From Candidatus Colimorpha pelethequi (GTDB lineage Bacteria; Bacteroidota; Bacteroidia; Bacteroidales; P3), in contig JAGHVO010000012.1 in the NCBI GenBank assembly GCA_018064245.1, forward strand, positions 1 through 64,000: a DNA stretch of 64,000 bases, read 5' to 3'. Shown here one piece after another: positions 16,177 to 25,269 of this stretch (positions are counted from its first letter, which is position 1; each line of letters starts with the position of its first letter). The notes under the pieces were generated by a model. It saw nothing but the letters and a program-made list of their open reading frames with translations. It ran no database searches and was not told where the DNA came from. The position numbers and the translations under genes are program-made.

Positions 16177-18012
16177 TTATTCCGATTCGTTAGAGGCTGC
16201 GATGCGGGCACGTTTGCGCTCGATTTCGTCGAGGATGATCTTACGGATGCGGAGTTGCGAAGGAGTGATTTCGAGATATTCGTCTTCGCGAATGTACTCC
16301 ATGGCTTCCTCCAAGGAGAACTTGATGGCAGGCGAGCAGGTCGATTTATCGTCAGCGCTCTTCGAACGCATGTTTGTCAGGTTCTTGGCAGTCACTACAT
16401 TGATGACGATATCGTTGCCTGGACGGAGACTCTCGCCGATCACTTCACCGCTATAGACATGGTCGCCAGGCTCGATGAAGAAAGGTCCACGGTCTTGCAG
16501 CTTGCTGATGCTGTATGCGGTAGCTTCGCCAGTCTCCTTTGCGATGAGTGCGCCCATCTTGTGGTCGCCCAGTTCGCCTTTCCAAGGCTGAAATTCGAGA
16601 AAACGGTGTGCGATGATGGCTTCGCCGTTGGTGGCGGTTAGCAGCGTATTGCGCAAACCGATAATACCTCTTGAAGGAATGGTGAACTCAAGCTGTACAC
16701 GGTCACCCTTGGTCTCAATGGTTCCCACGTCACCTTTTCTGCGCGTCACGACATCAATAACCTTGCTGGAGAACTCTTCGGGAACGAGAACGGTAAGTTG
16801 CTCAACGGGTTCGCATTTCTGTCCGTCAATCTCCTTGATGATGACCTTGGGCTGACCAACTTGAAGTTCGTAGCCTTCGCGACGCATGGTTTCGATGAGC
16901 ACAGAGAGGTGGAGAATGCCACGGCCATAGACCAGCAAGGCATCGGGAGAGCCAGTCTCCTCAATGCGCATGGCAAGGTTCTTTTCCAATTCCTTATAAA
17001 GACGATCACGGATGTGACGGCTCGTCACATATTTGCCCTCCTTGCCGAAGAAAGGCGAGTTGTTGATGGTGAAGAGCATGCTCATCGTAGGTTCGTCAAC
17101 CTTGATGGGAGGCATAGGTTCGGGATTTTCGCTGTCGCAGATGGTATCGCCAATTTCGAACATCACGTCTTTGTCGAGATCGAGCAAAACGGCGCAGATT
17201 TCGCCGGCGCTCACCACATTCTTGGTGCGTTCCTTGCCGAGACCTTCAAAAGTGTAGAGTTCCTTGATGCGGCTCTGAATCTGAGAACCGTCGCGCTTGG
17301 CGAGGATGATAGGCTGGCCAGCCTGAAGGGTGCCACGGTTGAGGCGTCCCACAGCGATACGTCCGAGATAAGAGCTGTAGTCCAACGAAGAGAGCATCAT
17401 CTGCGTGTTGCCTTCCGAAACCTTGGGCTCAGGGATGTGCTTGATGATAAGGTCCATCAAATAAGAGATGTCTTCGGTCTGATTGTTCCAGTCTTCGCTC
17501 ATCCAGCCGTTCTTGGCGCTACCGTAGGCAGTGGGGAAGTCCAGCTGGTCGTTGTTGGCTCCGAGGTTGAACATTAGGTCGAATACAGCCTCCTGCGTCT
17601 GCTCGGGGTCGCAGTTAGGTTTGTCAACCTTGTTTACTACCACAATAGGCTTGAGGCCCAACTCGATGGCTTTCTGCAAAACGAAACGGGTCTGGGGCAT
17701 GGGACCTTCGAAGGCATCCACCACCAACAGCACACCGTCTGCCATGTTCAGCACACGTTCCACCTCGCCACCGAAATCGCTGTGGCCAGGAGTATCGATG
17801 ATATTGATTTTGTAGTCTTTGTAGCGTACAGAAACGTTTTTGGAAAGGATGGTGATACCGCGTTCGCGTTCCAAATCGTTGTTGTCCAAAATGAGGTCGC
17901 CGGTCTCTTGATTGTCTCTGAAAAGTTTGGCTTGATGCAGCATACGGTCAACCAACGTAGTCTTGCCGTGGTCAACGTGAGCTATAATAGCAACATTGCG
18001 AATATTTTGCAT
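16177..18012 (-). CDS. typA: ribosome-associated GTPase TypA/BipA
   Basis: 611 residues. The translational GTPase motifs are clear: G1 AHVDHGKTT (11-19), G3 DTPGHSDFGGE and G4 NKVDK. Then come an EF-Tu domain 2-like barrel, an EF-G C-like domain and the TypA-specific C terminus. TypA binds the 70S ribosome and assists 50S assembly and stress or low-temperature growth. Length is normal. A minus-strand -7 box lies at 18040-18047. Confidence 0.97.
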   Translation of the reverse strand: MQNIRNVAIIAHVDHGKTTLVDRMLHQAKLFRDNQETGDLILDNNDLERERGITILSKNVSVRYKDYKINIIDTPGHSDFGGEVERVLNMADGVLLVVDAFEGPMPQTRFVLQKAIELGLKPIVVVNKVDKPNCDPEQTQEAVFDLMFNLGANNDQLDFPTAYGSAKNGWMSEDWNNQTEDISYLMDLIIKHIPEPKVSEGNTQMMLSSLDYSSYLGRIAVGRLNRGTLQAGQPIILAKRDGSQIQSRIKELYTFEGLGKERTKNVVSAGEICAVLLDLDKDVMFEIGDTICDSENPEPMPPIKVDEPTMSMLFTINNSPFFGKEGKYVTSRHIRDRLYKELEKNLAMRIEETGSPDALLVYGRGILHLSVLIETMRREGYELQVGQPKVIIKEIDGQKCEPVEQLTVLVPEEFSSKVIDVVTRRKGDVGTIETKGDRVQLEFTIPSRGIIGLRNTLLTATNGEAIIAHRFLEFQPWKGELGDHKMGALIAKETGEATAYSISKLQDRGPFFIEPGDHVYSGEVIGESLRPGNDIVINVVTAKNLTNMRSKSADDKSTCSPAIKFSLEEAMEYIREDEYLEITPSQLRIRKIILDEIERKRARIAASNESE

Positions 18013-18039
18013 AATCTTATATTGATTCTAATAAGCTTG

Positions 18040-18047
18040 CAAATTTA
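18040..18047 (-). promoter_or_regulatory. -7 box for typA
   Basis: TAAATTTG on the minus strand, 28 bases upstream of the start codon. Confidence 0.5.
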
Positions 18048-18077
18048 CGAAAAAAATTGCGATTATTGACGCATAAT

Positions 18078-18124
18078 TTGGAGATTTGAAGATTTTGAGA
18101 TTCGGAGATTTGAAGATTTGGAGA
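18078..18124. repeat. GGAGATTTGAAGATTT repeat
   Basis: GGAGATTTGAAGATTT occurs twice, joined by TGAGATTC, and is followed by GGAGA. It lies in the divergent gap (18013-18242) between typA and the ECF sigma gene. The rest of that gap is AT-rich with no gene visible. Confidence 0.7.
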
Positions 18125-18242
18125 AATAAACTTGCCACTGGAAAGGGTGGGGGCTGAACAAAAACAAAAGATTATTTTTAACGTTATATATGTAATATTT
18201 TGTCTTTTTTAGCGACTACATTACAGAATTTGACAAACGCAA

Positions 18243-18731
18243 ATGAATACCCACGGCTTCAAACAGCGAATATTGCCCCTCCAGCCTGCCATGCAGCGAA
18301 TGGCGGAGGCTTTACTTCACGATGAAGCAATGGCGGAAGATGCTGTGCAGGATGCCGTTGTGGACCTTTGGATGCAACGTGACAAACTCGACAAAGTCCT
18401 CAATATTGAAGCTTATGGTATTACATTAGTCAAACGGCGGTGTATTGATCTGCTACGGCGGAGGCATCCCACTCAGCCCATCGACGAGGCTGCATTGCTG
18501 CAAACTCAGTTGCCGCCAGATGACACAGAAGAACGCTACCAACAGGCGCGACGCCTCATCGACCGCCTGCCGGACCAACAACGAGATGCACTATTGTTGA
18601 AATATGAAGAGGCGAAAAGCAATCAGCAAATTGCTGAACAACTCCACACCACTCCAAACAACATAGGCGTCATTCTTCATCGTGCGTTGCAAACACTCAA
18701 AAAACAGATGCAAAACCCTATTAACCATTAG
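18243..18731 (+). CDS. ECF RNA polymerase sigma factor
   Basis: 162 residues. Region 2 spans about 18-80 (EDAVQDAVVDLWMQRDKL and then VKRRCIDLLRRR). Region 4 spans about 105-160 (RLPDQQRDALLLKYEE followed by the helix-turn-helix NQQIAEQLHTTPNNIGVIL). It should direct polymerase to its own set of promoters. The next gene starts seven bases downstream and encodes a single-pass membrane protein in the usual anti-sigma position. The inducing signal is unknown. Confidence 0.92.
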   Translation: MNTHGFKQRILPLQPAMQRMAEALLHDEAMAEDAVQDAVVDLWMQRDKLDKVLNIEAYGITLVKRRCIDLLRRRHPTQPIDEAALLQTQLPPDDTEERYQQARRLIDRLPDQQRDALLLKYEEAKSNQQIAEQLHTTPNNIGVILHRALQTLKKQMQNPINH

Positions 18732-18738
18732 ATATATC

Positions 18739-19371
18739 ATGAGAGACGATTTTTCCCATATCGATTCTGAACTACAGCCTTTGCTTGAAGTCTTGCGGCA
18801 CCACGGCGACAATCGTCGCCGTCAGGAGGCGCTCGCCTCTAAAATAGACCAGTTGGATGTTTCCGCCAAACGTCACCGTTGGATTTGGATTGGTTCGACA
18901 GTAGCGGCTGTCGGACTAATTTTGGTCTTGATTTTTCCTTTGCAAAAAGAGACATCAAAACATCCTTCAATGGGTTTGGTCGCCGAGTCCAACTTCACTA
19001 AAGAAATGGTGCAGCAAAGCGTTCAGGAATCATCTCCTACAGCATCAATCACAACAACAAAACATCCTTCACGTTCGCATGCCTTAATTGAAACTGACGA
19101 CCAGCAAGATGCCATTCTTGCCGACACTATTGCTTTGCCGCTGGCTATTGAGGTGGCATCTGCTCTTCAACTTGCCGAGGCTGCCGTTCCTCTTGAGGCT
19201 CCTCAGACAACTCAAGTCTTCATTCGTGAATCTACTCGATTGGTTGCAAAATCAAGCAATTCGTCAACACGCAAATCCAAAGAATTACCTATCACTTTCT
19301 TGGCAATGAGCTCAGCCAACGAGGGTGATGAGTTTCCCAATTCAATAACCATTAAAGATTTTAAATTATGA
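18739..19371 (+). CDS. single-pass membrane protein, putative anti-sigma factor
   Basis: 210 residues from the ATG at 18739; a longer in-frame start would overlap the sigma gene heavily. A short charged cytosolic part (1-52) is followed by one membrane helix (WIWIGSTVAAVGLILVLIFPL, from about 53) and a low-complexity Ser/Thr/Ala-rich periplasmic part. Position and topology resemble anti-sigma factors, but no known anti-sigma domain is recognised. It overlaps the next gene by 4 bases (ATGA), so the three genes 18243-20651 form one operon. Confidence 0.7.
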   Translation: MRDDFSHIDSELQPLLEVLRHHGDNRRRQEALASKIDQLDVSAKRHRWIWIGSTVAAVGLILVLIFPLQKETSKHPSMGLVAESNFTKEMVQQSVQESSPTASITTTKHPSRSHALIETDDQQDAILADTIALPLAIEVASALQLAEAAVPLEAPQTTQVFIRESTRLVAKSSNSSTRKSKELPITFLAMSSANEGDEFPNSITIKDFKL

Positions 19372-20651
19372 AAAAAATACTATTGTTCATAGCTTCCATT
19401 TGGTTCCTTACAGCCCAAGCTCAAGAGTATCGTGTGCAACAGCAATTGCCTGACACACTGACAGAAATCATAGTTGCACCAGGATGGGACGTGCATATCA
19501 TCCAGCAGTTGGGTGAACCCAGTAGCATCACCATTGTTACGCCCTGTGAGATTTTCTACACCCAAGCCAACGAACCGGAAGTGTGTTCGATTAAAAAACG
19601 GACATTGATGATCCATCGCAACGATTCTATGCCCAAGCATACCATCCTTGAAATCCGTATCGGAAATGAATTGAAAGAACTGAATGTCAAAGACTCCGCT
19701 CATGTACAGACTGGCGACTTGCATTTTACATCCAATCCAGAGATTGTTATTGGTGGATATTCTGTTGTAGAGGGTGGAACATGGCGTTGCCGACAAGATC
19801 AGGCAGAGACGGAATGCAATATTTACCAATGTCCATTTTCGTCATTCAAGATTGACACCTTGATTGTTACGGATGGTCGGATGACATTATATAAAAATGC
19901 GTCTTTTCAATATAATTATCTATTTGCTTCCAATCAGTTTGAAGTATGCAGGCATAAAAAGACTTTCGGCACGCCCGTTGCAACCGATTCCGCCAACAAT
20001 ATCTTGGTCAAGCGCCTTTCTTCCTTTACCAACTATTTTTGCTCAGGCAATCAATTAGAGTTAGGATTTGGCATTGGGCAATGTGGCATTCCAATTTTCA
20101 GAAATCATCGCTATGGTTCGGCATATAATATAGGGGAATCTTACTCCATATATATGCAAGCTGGTTTCAGGCCAATCGTCTTCGCTAATAATCGTTGGCA
20201 GTTGCGCCCTGTGTTGGAGCTGAGAGTGGATTGGACGCGCTTGTTGCGTGATGTTGAGTACAGCGATGGAGCGCTTGTACGCACGTCTGCCTTGCAGAAC
20301 GAGGTTGTACAGCAGCATCTTGAGGGCACATCCTTGGGAATCCCATTTAGGCTTTCTTATACTTTTGGCAAGGAAAAAGAATTGTTTGCAACCATAGGTC
20401 TTGCACCAACTTATGTATTTAAGCCAAAGTTGGTTACACGCATACTCGGTACCGATGACCGCTGGAACCGTTCCAAGGGAAAGGTCGATGTCTATAATCC
20501 CTTCCAGTTGCGCGCAACCTTTGGTTTGGGTACATCCGGTCGTTTCATGGGAAGGACCTCCGTCGATTTCTTTGTGGATTTGCTGCCAACTTATAGAAAA
20601 GGGGTAGGGGCGGACGGTTTCCACCAGATGGGAGTCACAATTCATCTATAG
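19368..20651 (+). CDS. exported protein, adhesin-like N domain and predicted beta-barrel
   Basis: 427 residues with a signal peptide (1-18, ending LTAQAQ). Residues 20-150 contain short beta repeats (LKELNVKDSAHVQTGDL) like the head-domain proteins of Bacteroidota (DUF2807-like). From about 215 on, alternating aromatic and polar strands (LRPVLELRVDWTRLL; LRATFGLGTSGRFMGRTSVD) ending in a hydrophobic strand and IHL suggest an outer-membrane beta-barrel. As the last gene of the ECF operon, it may be a sensor or an output at the outer membrane. Assignment is by pattern only. Confidence 0.65.
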   Translation: MKKILLFIASIWFLTAQAQEYRVQQQLPDTLTEIIVAPGWDVHIIQQLGEPSSITIVTPCEIFYTQANEPEVCSIKKRTLMIHRNDSMPKHTILEIRIGNELKELNVKDSAHVQTGDLHFTSNPEIVIGGYSVVEGGTWRCRQDQAETECNIYQCPFSSFKIDTLIVTDGRMTLYKNASFQYNYLFASNQFEVCRHKKTFGTPVATDSANNILVKRLSSFTNYFCSGNQLELGFGIGQCGIPIFRNHRYGSAYNIGESYSIYMQAGFRPIVFANNRWQLRPVLELRVDWTRLLRDVEYSDGALVRTSALQNEVVQQHLEGTSLGIPFRLSYTFGKEKELFATIGLAPTYVFKPKLVTRILGTDDRWNRSKGKVDVYNPFQLRATFGLGTSGRFMGRTSVDFFVDLLPTYRKGVGADGFHQMGVTIHL

Positions 20652-20652
20652 A

Positions 20653-20727
20653 ATTGGTGATTAGTGAATAGTGATTAGTGACTTGGGAAAACAGCATCCT
20701 AGTCACTAGTCACCAGTTACCAGTTAA
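20653..20727. repeat. GTGATTAGTGA / TCACTAGTCAC repeat
   Basis: GTGATTAGTGAATAGTGATTAGTGAC-type units are followed by their approximate reverse complement (AGTCACTAGTCACCAGTTAC), so the stretch could fold back on itself. It occupies the gap between convergent genes, where a terminator would be expected. Confidence 0.75.
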
Positions 20728-23021
20728 AATAGCGCTTCTGCCGTAATTGATTTCTTTGAATCTCGCATCTGCGCAAGCGTGCCGCAGAAAAGCAGTTCGC
20801 CACCGGCTTCACCGCCTCCGGGACCGAGTTCAATGAGGTAGTCGGCTTGCTTCATCACTTCAATGCTATGCTCAATGAGTATGAGCGTGTTGCCGGCATC
20901 GGTCATCTCGTTGAAAAGCACCAGCAGCCTCCTAACGTCGTCGAGATGGAGTCCGTCGGTGGGTTCGTCGATGATGTAGGTGTGACCGGAAGAGAGTTTG
21001 ACAAGTCCGTCGGATGTGTGGATGGCTGTCAAAAAGAGGTGTTCGGCGAGTTTGACGCGTTGCAGTTCGCCTCCGCTTAGGGTACTCATCGACTGGTTAA
21101 GGTGCAGATAGCCGAGTCCCACTTTTTGCATCATGTGCAGCTGTGGCAGAAACGATTGTCCTTCGAAAAATTGTATCGCCTCATCTACGGTCAGGTTCAT
21201 TACTTCCGCAATGGTCTTGCCACGATAGCGGTAGCTCAAAGCTTGGCGGTTGTAGCGGCTTCCGTGACAGTCTTCGCACACGGTCTCGATGCTTTCCATA
21301 AAAGCCATGTCACTCACAATGATTCCTTTGCCTCCACATGTAGGGCAAGCGCCAAGGCTATTGAAAGAAAAAAGCTGTATGCTGGGACGCTTTAGTTGTG
21401 TCTTGTCATCGGGGACGGCTTCTCGGGCGAAAAGCTTGCGGATGGTGTCGGAGATGCCCATATAGGTGGCAGGCGTGCTGCGGAGATTGATGCCGATGTC
21501 TTTTTGACCGATGAATATGGCATCGTTTCCGCCATGTTGTAGGAAATCTTCCATTAGTGAACTTTTGCCAGAACCTGCCACGCCCACGATGGTCGTCATT
21601 ACGTTTTTAGGTATGCGTAGCGAGAGGTCTTTGAGGTTGTGGAGAGTGGCGTGGTCGATGGTGTACCACTCTTTGGCTTTGCGAGGCTTCTCCTTGATGG
21701 GTGCGTTGTAGCGCAACATCTTTCCCGTAAGGGTATCGCTCTTTAACAGTTCTTTGTAGGAACCTTGAAAGACAATTTCGCCACCGTGGTCGCCAGCCAG
21801 CAGTCCCATGTCAACGATATGGTCTGCCATGGATATGATTTCGCGGTGGTGTTCGATGATGAGCACCGTATTGCCGTGGTCGCGCAGTTGGTAGAGCGAC
21901 CGCTTGAGGCGGCTGATGTCCTGCGGATGAAGGCCAACGCTAGGCTCGTCAAGCACATAGGCCATATCGGTAAGGGCGGAGTTGATGTATTTCGCAATCT
22001 TGATGCGTTGCGCCTCGCCGCCGCTGAGCGTGCCTGTACAACGACTCAGGGCGAGATAGCCCAAACCAATGTCGCAAAGGGCTTGCAAGCGTTTGTGAAG
22101 CTCGGATTTTAGGTCGTGAGCCAAAGGGTGGGTGATGGCGTCGATGAAAACCAGCGCATCGCTGATGGGCATCGATACCACGTCGGCGAGGTTCTTTCCG
22201 TTGATGCGACAGCTGCGCACACGTTCGTTCAATCGCGTGCCGTGGCATTCGGGACACTCTGCCGTGCAGATCATCGTGTCCAAGACTTTCTGCTGCCGTT
22301 TGCCCTCCTTGGTGGTGATGATGCTGCGATACATGCGCGGATAGAGACCTTCAAATTTGGCGGATTTTGGCCAGTTGGATGGAGGATTTTTGAGTCTTAC
22401 CTGAGGCGAGTAGAGTAGGAGGTCGAGTTCCTCTTTGGTGTAGTCCTTGATCTTTTTATTGAGGTCGAAAAGTCCGCTGTAGGCGTAGCGTTTCCACCGC
22501 CAGGCTCCTGTGGTGAAGGTGGGGAAATGGAAGACATTTTCGTCGTTGAGACATTTGTTGAAATCTACCAGTTTGTGGATGTCGAGGTCGGTCACCGTGC
22601 CGAGTCCGCCACAACGAGGACAGCTCCCCGAAGGGTGGTTGAAAGAGAAGGTGTCGGAGTAGCCAACGAATGGACTTCCCACACGAGAAAAAAGGAGTCG
22701 CAGCAAGGCGTAGATATCGGTATAGGTCGCCACTGTCGAGCGACTGTTGTTGGCAGGCTTCTTTTGGTCGATAACTATGGTTACCGGCATGTTCTCGATG
22801 CGTTCCACTTTGGGACGACCGTATTTTGGCAGATATTGCTGTACAAATGATGGAAACGTCTCGTTAAGTTCGCGACGGCTTTCGGCGGCGATAGTGTCGA
22901 GGAGCAGTGACGATTTACCCGACCCTGAAACGCCCGTAAAGACCGTGATTTTGTGCTTGGGTATTTCGAGAGAGACGTTTTTGAGGTTGTTCTCAGTAGC
23001 GCCAACAATAGTGATGTTCAT
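20724..23021 (-). CDS. short UvrA paralogue (UvrA2-type ABC ATPase)
   Basis: 765 residues against about 940 for canonical UvrA. Two ABC cassettes are complete: Walker [10 protein letters not shown] at 30-38 and GVAGSGKSS, signatures [11 protein letters not shown] and [11 protein letters not shown], Walker [12 protein letters not shown] and [10 protein letters not shown]. Zinc-binding pairs CPRCGG, CPECHG, CPTCGG and CEDCHG are present. The deficit is near the N-terminal cassette, consistent with loss of the UvrB-binding domain. Such class II UvrA proteins are linked with DNA-damage or drug tolerance rather than the UvrABC reaction. Canonical uvrA is presumably elsewhere. Confidence 0.88.
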   Translation of the reverse strand: MNITIVGATENNLKNVSLEIPKHKITVFTGVSGSGKSSLLLDTIAAESRRELNETFPSFVQQYLPKYGRPKVERIENMPVTIVIDQKKPANNSRSTVATYTDIYALLRLLFSRVGSPFVGYSDTFSFNHPSGSCPRCGGLGTVTDLDIHKLVDFNKCLNDENVFHFPTFTTGAWRWKRYAYSGLFDLNKKIKDYTKEELDLLLYSPQVRLKNPPSNWPKSAKFEGLYPRMYRSIITTKEGKRQQKVLDTMICTAECPECHGTRLNERVRSCRINGKNLADVVSMPISDALVFIDAITHPLAHDLKSELHKRLQALCDIGLGYLALSRCTGTLSGGEAQRIKIAKYINSALTDMAYVLDEPSVGLHPQDISRLKRSLYQLRDHGNTVLIIEHHREIISMADHIVDMGLLAGDHGGEIVFQGSYKELLKSDTLTGKMLRYNAPIKEKPRKAKEWYTIDHATLHNLKDLSLRIPKNVMTTIVGVAGSGKSSLMEDFLQHGGNDAIFIGQKDIGINLRSTPATYMGISDTIRKLFAREAVPDDKTQLKRPSIQLFSFNSLGACPTCGGKGIIVSDMAFMESIETVCEDCHGSRYNRQALSYRYRGKTIAEVMNLTVDEAIQFFEGQSFLPQLHMMQKVGLGYLHLNQSMSTLSGGELQRVKLAEHLFLTAIHTSDGLVKLSSGHTYIIDEPTDGLHLDDVRRLLVLFNEMTDAGNTLILIEHSIEVMKQADYLIELGPGGGEAGGELLFCGTLAQMRDSKKSITAEALF

Positions 23022-23213
23022 GGAAGTTGTAAAAGTTTGAGAATTTTCGTTCTTCGTATTTCGTTTTCGTCAAAAGTAATTTCCACCAAAACAAAATTTT
23101 TAATGAAGTATATTATGTATGATGCAAAGGTACCAATAATCTATGATATATTAAAAATAATATTCTAAAATGCAAGTTGTATTTTAGACAAGTGTACTTC
23201 CTACAAGAATTTA
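23022..23213. other. intergenic, AT-rich
   Basis: No gene is seen. Two minus-strand TAnnTTTG boxes lie here, TACTTTTG at 23071-23078 and TACCTTTG at 23125-23132, both oriented toward the UvrA paralogue. Confidence 0.5.
23071..23078 (-). promoter_or_regulatory. -7 box for the UvrA paralogue
   Basis: TACTTTTG on the minus strand, 50 bases before the start codon. A second candidate is at 23125-23132. Confidence 0.4.
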
Positions 23214-23252
23214 AAATAGAGGGCGCCTCAAAATTGAGGCACCCTCTATTTT
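23214..23252. terminator. bidirectional hairpin closing the orphan unit
   Basis: AAAATAGAGGG-C-GCCTCAA pairs with TTGAGGC-A-CCCTCTATTTT, with one C/A mismatch. The stem is long and bounded by A/T runs on both sides. Confidence 0.8.
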
Positions 23253-23307
23253 ATGATATAAAACTGGTTCGTATTCTTTAGTGATAAGTATTTGATTATT
23301 TATGCTT

Positions 23308-23566
23308 TTAATTTTTTGTTTCGTCCATATTTAGCCAAGGTTCAATTTTTGAATAAACATAGAAGAACAACCAATTCAAAGAAGCAATTGCCAACAAGAT
23401 GCTCCACATAGGATTATATGAATTCATTAAAGGAAGTTTCCATTTTTCATAATAATCAACGTAATCATAAATTGTTAGCAATCATACAACAAATTCATTG
23501 TTTACGTTGGTGAATTGTCCAGATTCACTATTTGGGAATAAGGTGTAATGCGTCTTTCTCGGTCAT
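23308..23566 (-). pseudogene. interrupted small membrane-protein gene
   Basis: On the minus strand, a start at 23566 (MTEKDALHL) meets a stop after 12 codons. Readable sequence then continues in other frames: NSESGQFTNVNNEFVV, and, from a TTG at 23481, a 57-codon frame to 23308. This last frame encodes one membrane segment (SILLAIASLNWLFFYVY) and a short polar tail. A minus-strand -7 box at 23589-23596 and the hairpin at 23214-23252 frame the unit. I read it as a small membrane-protein gene broken by frameshifts; alternatively the 57-residue frame is a genuine small protein behind a structured leader. The family is not recognised. Confidence 0.4.
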
Positions 23567-23588
23567 TTCTTCTCTCGAAATGACATTG

Positions 23589-23596
23589 CAAATGTA
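23589..23596 (-). promoter_or_regulatory. -7 box of the orphan transcription unit
   Basis: TACATTTG on the minus strand. Immediately downstream the transcript would begin with GTCATTTC-N7-GAAATGAC, an 8-bp hairpin. The -33 element is poorly placed. Confidence 0.4.
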
Positions 23597-23728
23597 CGAA
23601 GTTTTTCTAAAATAGGGGAGACAATGTTTCTATTTCTTTTCAAAATTATTGAGAAAAAACAAGTGCGATTTTTGCCTATGTTTTGGAAAGAAAATGCAAG
23701 ATTCTTACTGCGTTTTAGAAAATATTTG

Positions 23729-23736
23729 TATCTTTG
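23729..23736 (+). promoter_or_regulatory. -7 box for the gene at 23781
   Basis: TATCTTTG, the best-known form of the box, 44 bases before the ATG. Confidence 0.65.
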
Positions 23737-23780
23737 CATTTATTAATCAATTGTTTGGACTGATTATATTAAAGTATGGT

Positions 23781-24236
23781 ATGAAAAGATTATTGTCAAT
23801 ACTGTCGATTATGGCAGTGATAGGCTTTTGCCAGGCGCAGGCCACTTATATTGTGGAACAATTGGGACGCGACGAGCATCATATCGTGCAGTCGCTGGGG
23901 GCTTTTGTGGGCAACGAGCGCGCCGAAAGCCAGTCGTTCGAAATCACGTTTATGCCTGGCGCCAATGGGGTAGAGGGGGTGATGATTGTAAACACCGCCG
24001 ACTATCGATGCACTTTCAAGACCGATCCGAGAAGGGATGTCTGTTTCGAGATATTGTTGGATGTGCGCTCGGCGGATTTTCTGCGAGAGGTAAACCGTCT
24101 GTTTCAGACCTATCCGACTGAGAATCCTGACGGAGCGGTGAAGATGATGACCTTCGGCAACGATGTTGTGCGTGTTGATGAGGACGCGTCGCGCACCTCA
24201 CGCTTCCGCAGCTTCAAATTCACGTTTGCACGATAG
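23781..24236 (+). CDS. small exported protein, unknown
   Basis: 151 residues from the ATG at 23781; a longer in-frame start would lie upstream of the -7 box and is rejected. Residues 1-20 are a signal peptide (ending GFCQAQA). The mature 130 residues have alternating hydrophobic and charged strands (FEITFMPGANGVEGVMIVN; SRTSRFRSFKFTFAR) suggesting a small beta-rich periplasmic domain. No known family is recognised. It has its own promoter and a hairpin behind it, so it is a single-gene unit. Confidence 0.75.
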   Translation: MKRLLSILSIMAVIGFCQAQATYIVEQLGRDEHHIVQSLGAFVGNERAESQSFEITFMPGANGVEGVMIVNTADYRCTFKTDPRRDVCFEILLDVRSADFLREVNRLFQTYPTENPDGAVKMMTFGNDVVRVDEDASRTSRFRSFKFTFAR

Positions 24237-24260
24237 GGATTGAACTTGCAAAAAAAACGT

Positions 24261-24285
24261 AAGGGCTGCCATTCGACAGCCCTTT
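24261..24285. terminator. short terminator hairpin
   Basis: AAGGGCTG and CAGCCCTT pair across an 8-base loop. An A-run upstream gives a T-run on the minus strand, so it can also serve the convergent nucleoside phosphorylase. Confidence 0.65.
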
Positions 24286-24337
24286 CCTGTTCAAGTTGAA
24301 TTCGGTTCTATGTCTTTATTCCCGCAATTATCAATTC

Positions 24338-25198
24338 TTAAGACAGTCTGTCCATAATCATTGTCAGCGCTTCGCTCATCTTTTCGTGGTATTCGTTGAT
24401 GAACTTGCCCGTGGCGCGGTTGGCGATTACTTGGCAGATGGTCAATGCGTTGTGTCCCATGATACGAGAAAGACCATAGATTGCGGATGTCTCCATTTCA
24501 AGGTTAACCACCTTGGTGCCGTCCCATTCAAACGAGGCGAGCCGTTCGTTGAGGTCCTTGACGCTGGGCGCGATGCGGATGTTGCGACCTTGTGGACCAT
24601 AGAATCCTGGTGCCGTGGCTGTGATGACTTTGGGCATATCGAAGGCTACGGTGTCAAGCAGCTGGCGGCTTCCCTTCACAGCGTAAGGCTGAGCCAGTTT
24701 GGGGTCAAATTGCATGTGATCGATGAACTTCTGGTTCATTGCCTGCTCCAACAAGGCAGGATCGTGGTCGTAGTAGTTGATGAGTCCGTCGAGACCCAAA
24801 GCATATTTCGAGGCCACAAGTGTGCCGACCTCAATCTCAGCTTGCAGCGAGCCGCAGGAACCCAGACGGATGAGGTTGAGGGTGCGGTGCTCGTGCTTCT
24901 CGCAACGTTTTTCCAGATCCATGTTGGCGGCGGCGTCGAGTTCTGTCATCACGATGTCGATATTGTCGCAACCCATGCCGGTGCTTAGTCCCGTAAAGCG
25001 GTGACCGTGGTAGGTGCCTGTAACCGAGCGTAGTTCACGGTTTATGATGTCAAACTCCACGGTGTCAAGGAGTTCTTTCATCAGGTCGATGCGGCCAGGG
25101 TCGCCCATCAAGATGACATCGTCGGCAAGCATTTCGCCAGTAAGGTGGATATGGTAGAGACTGCCATCGTTGGCAAGAACTAATTCGGAATCTTTCAT
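24338..25198 (-). CDS. nucleoside phosphorylase (uridine phosphorylase-like)
   Basis: 286 residues from the ATG at 25198; the in-frame ATG further upstream lies inside a terminator hairpin and is rejected. PNP/UDP superfamily type 1: MGDPGRIDLMKELL near the N terminus gives the phosphate loop, LIRLGSCGSLQ the central strand, and VVNLEMETSAIYGLSRI the ribose-binding Met-Glu motif. It cleaves nucleosides with phosphate to ribose-1-phosphate and base in salvage. Uridine is the likely substrate by overall pattern, but purine or mixed specificity cannot be excluded. Confidence 0.9.
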   Translation of the reverse strand: MKDSELVLANDGSLYHIHLTGEMLADDVILMGDPGRIDLMKELLDTVEFDIINRELRSVTGTYHGHRFTGLSTGMGCDNIDIVMTELDAAANMDLEKRCEKHEHRTLNLIRLGSCGSLQAEIEVGTLVASKYALGLDGLINYYDHDPALLEQAMNQKFIDHMQFDPKLAQPYAVKGSRQLLDTVAFDMPKVITATAPGFYGPQGRNIRIAPSVKDLNERLASFEWDGTKVVNLEMETSAIYGLSRIMGHNALTICQVIANRATGKFINEYHEKMSEALTMIMDRLS

Positions 25199-25216
25199 GA
25201 TAGTTGAATTAAGAAA

Positions 25217-25251
25217 ACAAACACTTGGCATTTGTGGTGCCAAGTGTTTGT
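25217..25251 (-). terminator. terminator after the Ser/Thr-rich gene
   Basis: A perfect 14-bp stem, ACAAACACTTGGCA against TGCCAAGTGTTTGT, followed by TTTTC on the minus strand. Confidence 0.88.
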
Positions 25252-25269
25252 CGTGTTATTGATTGTTTT

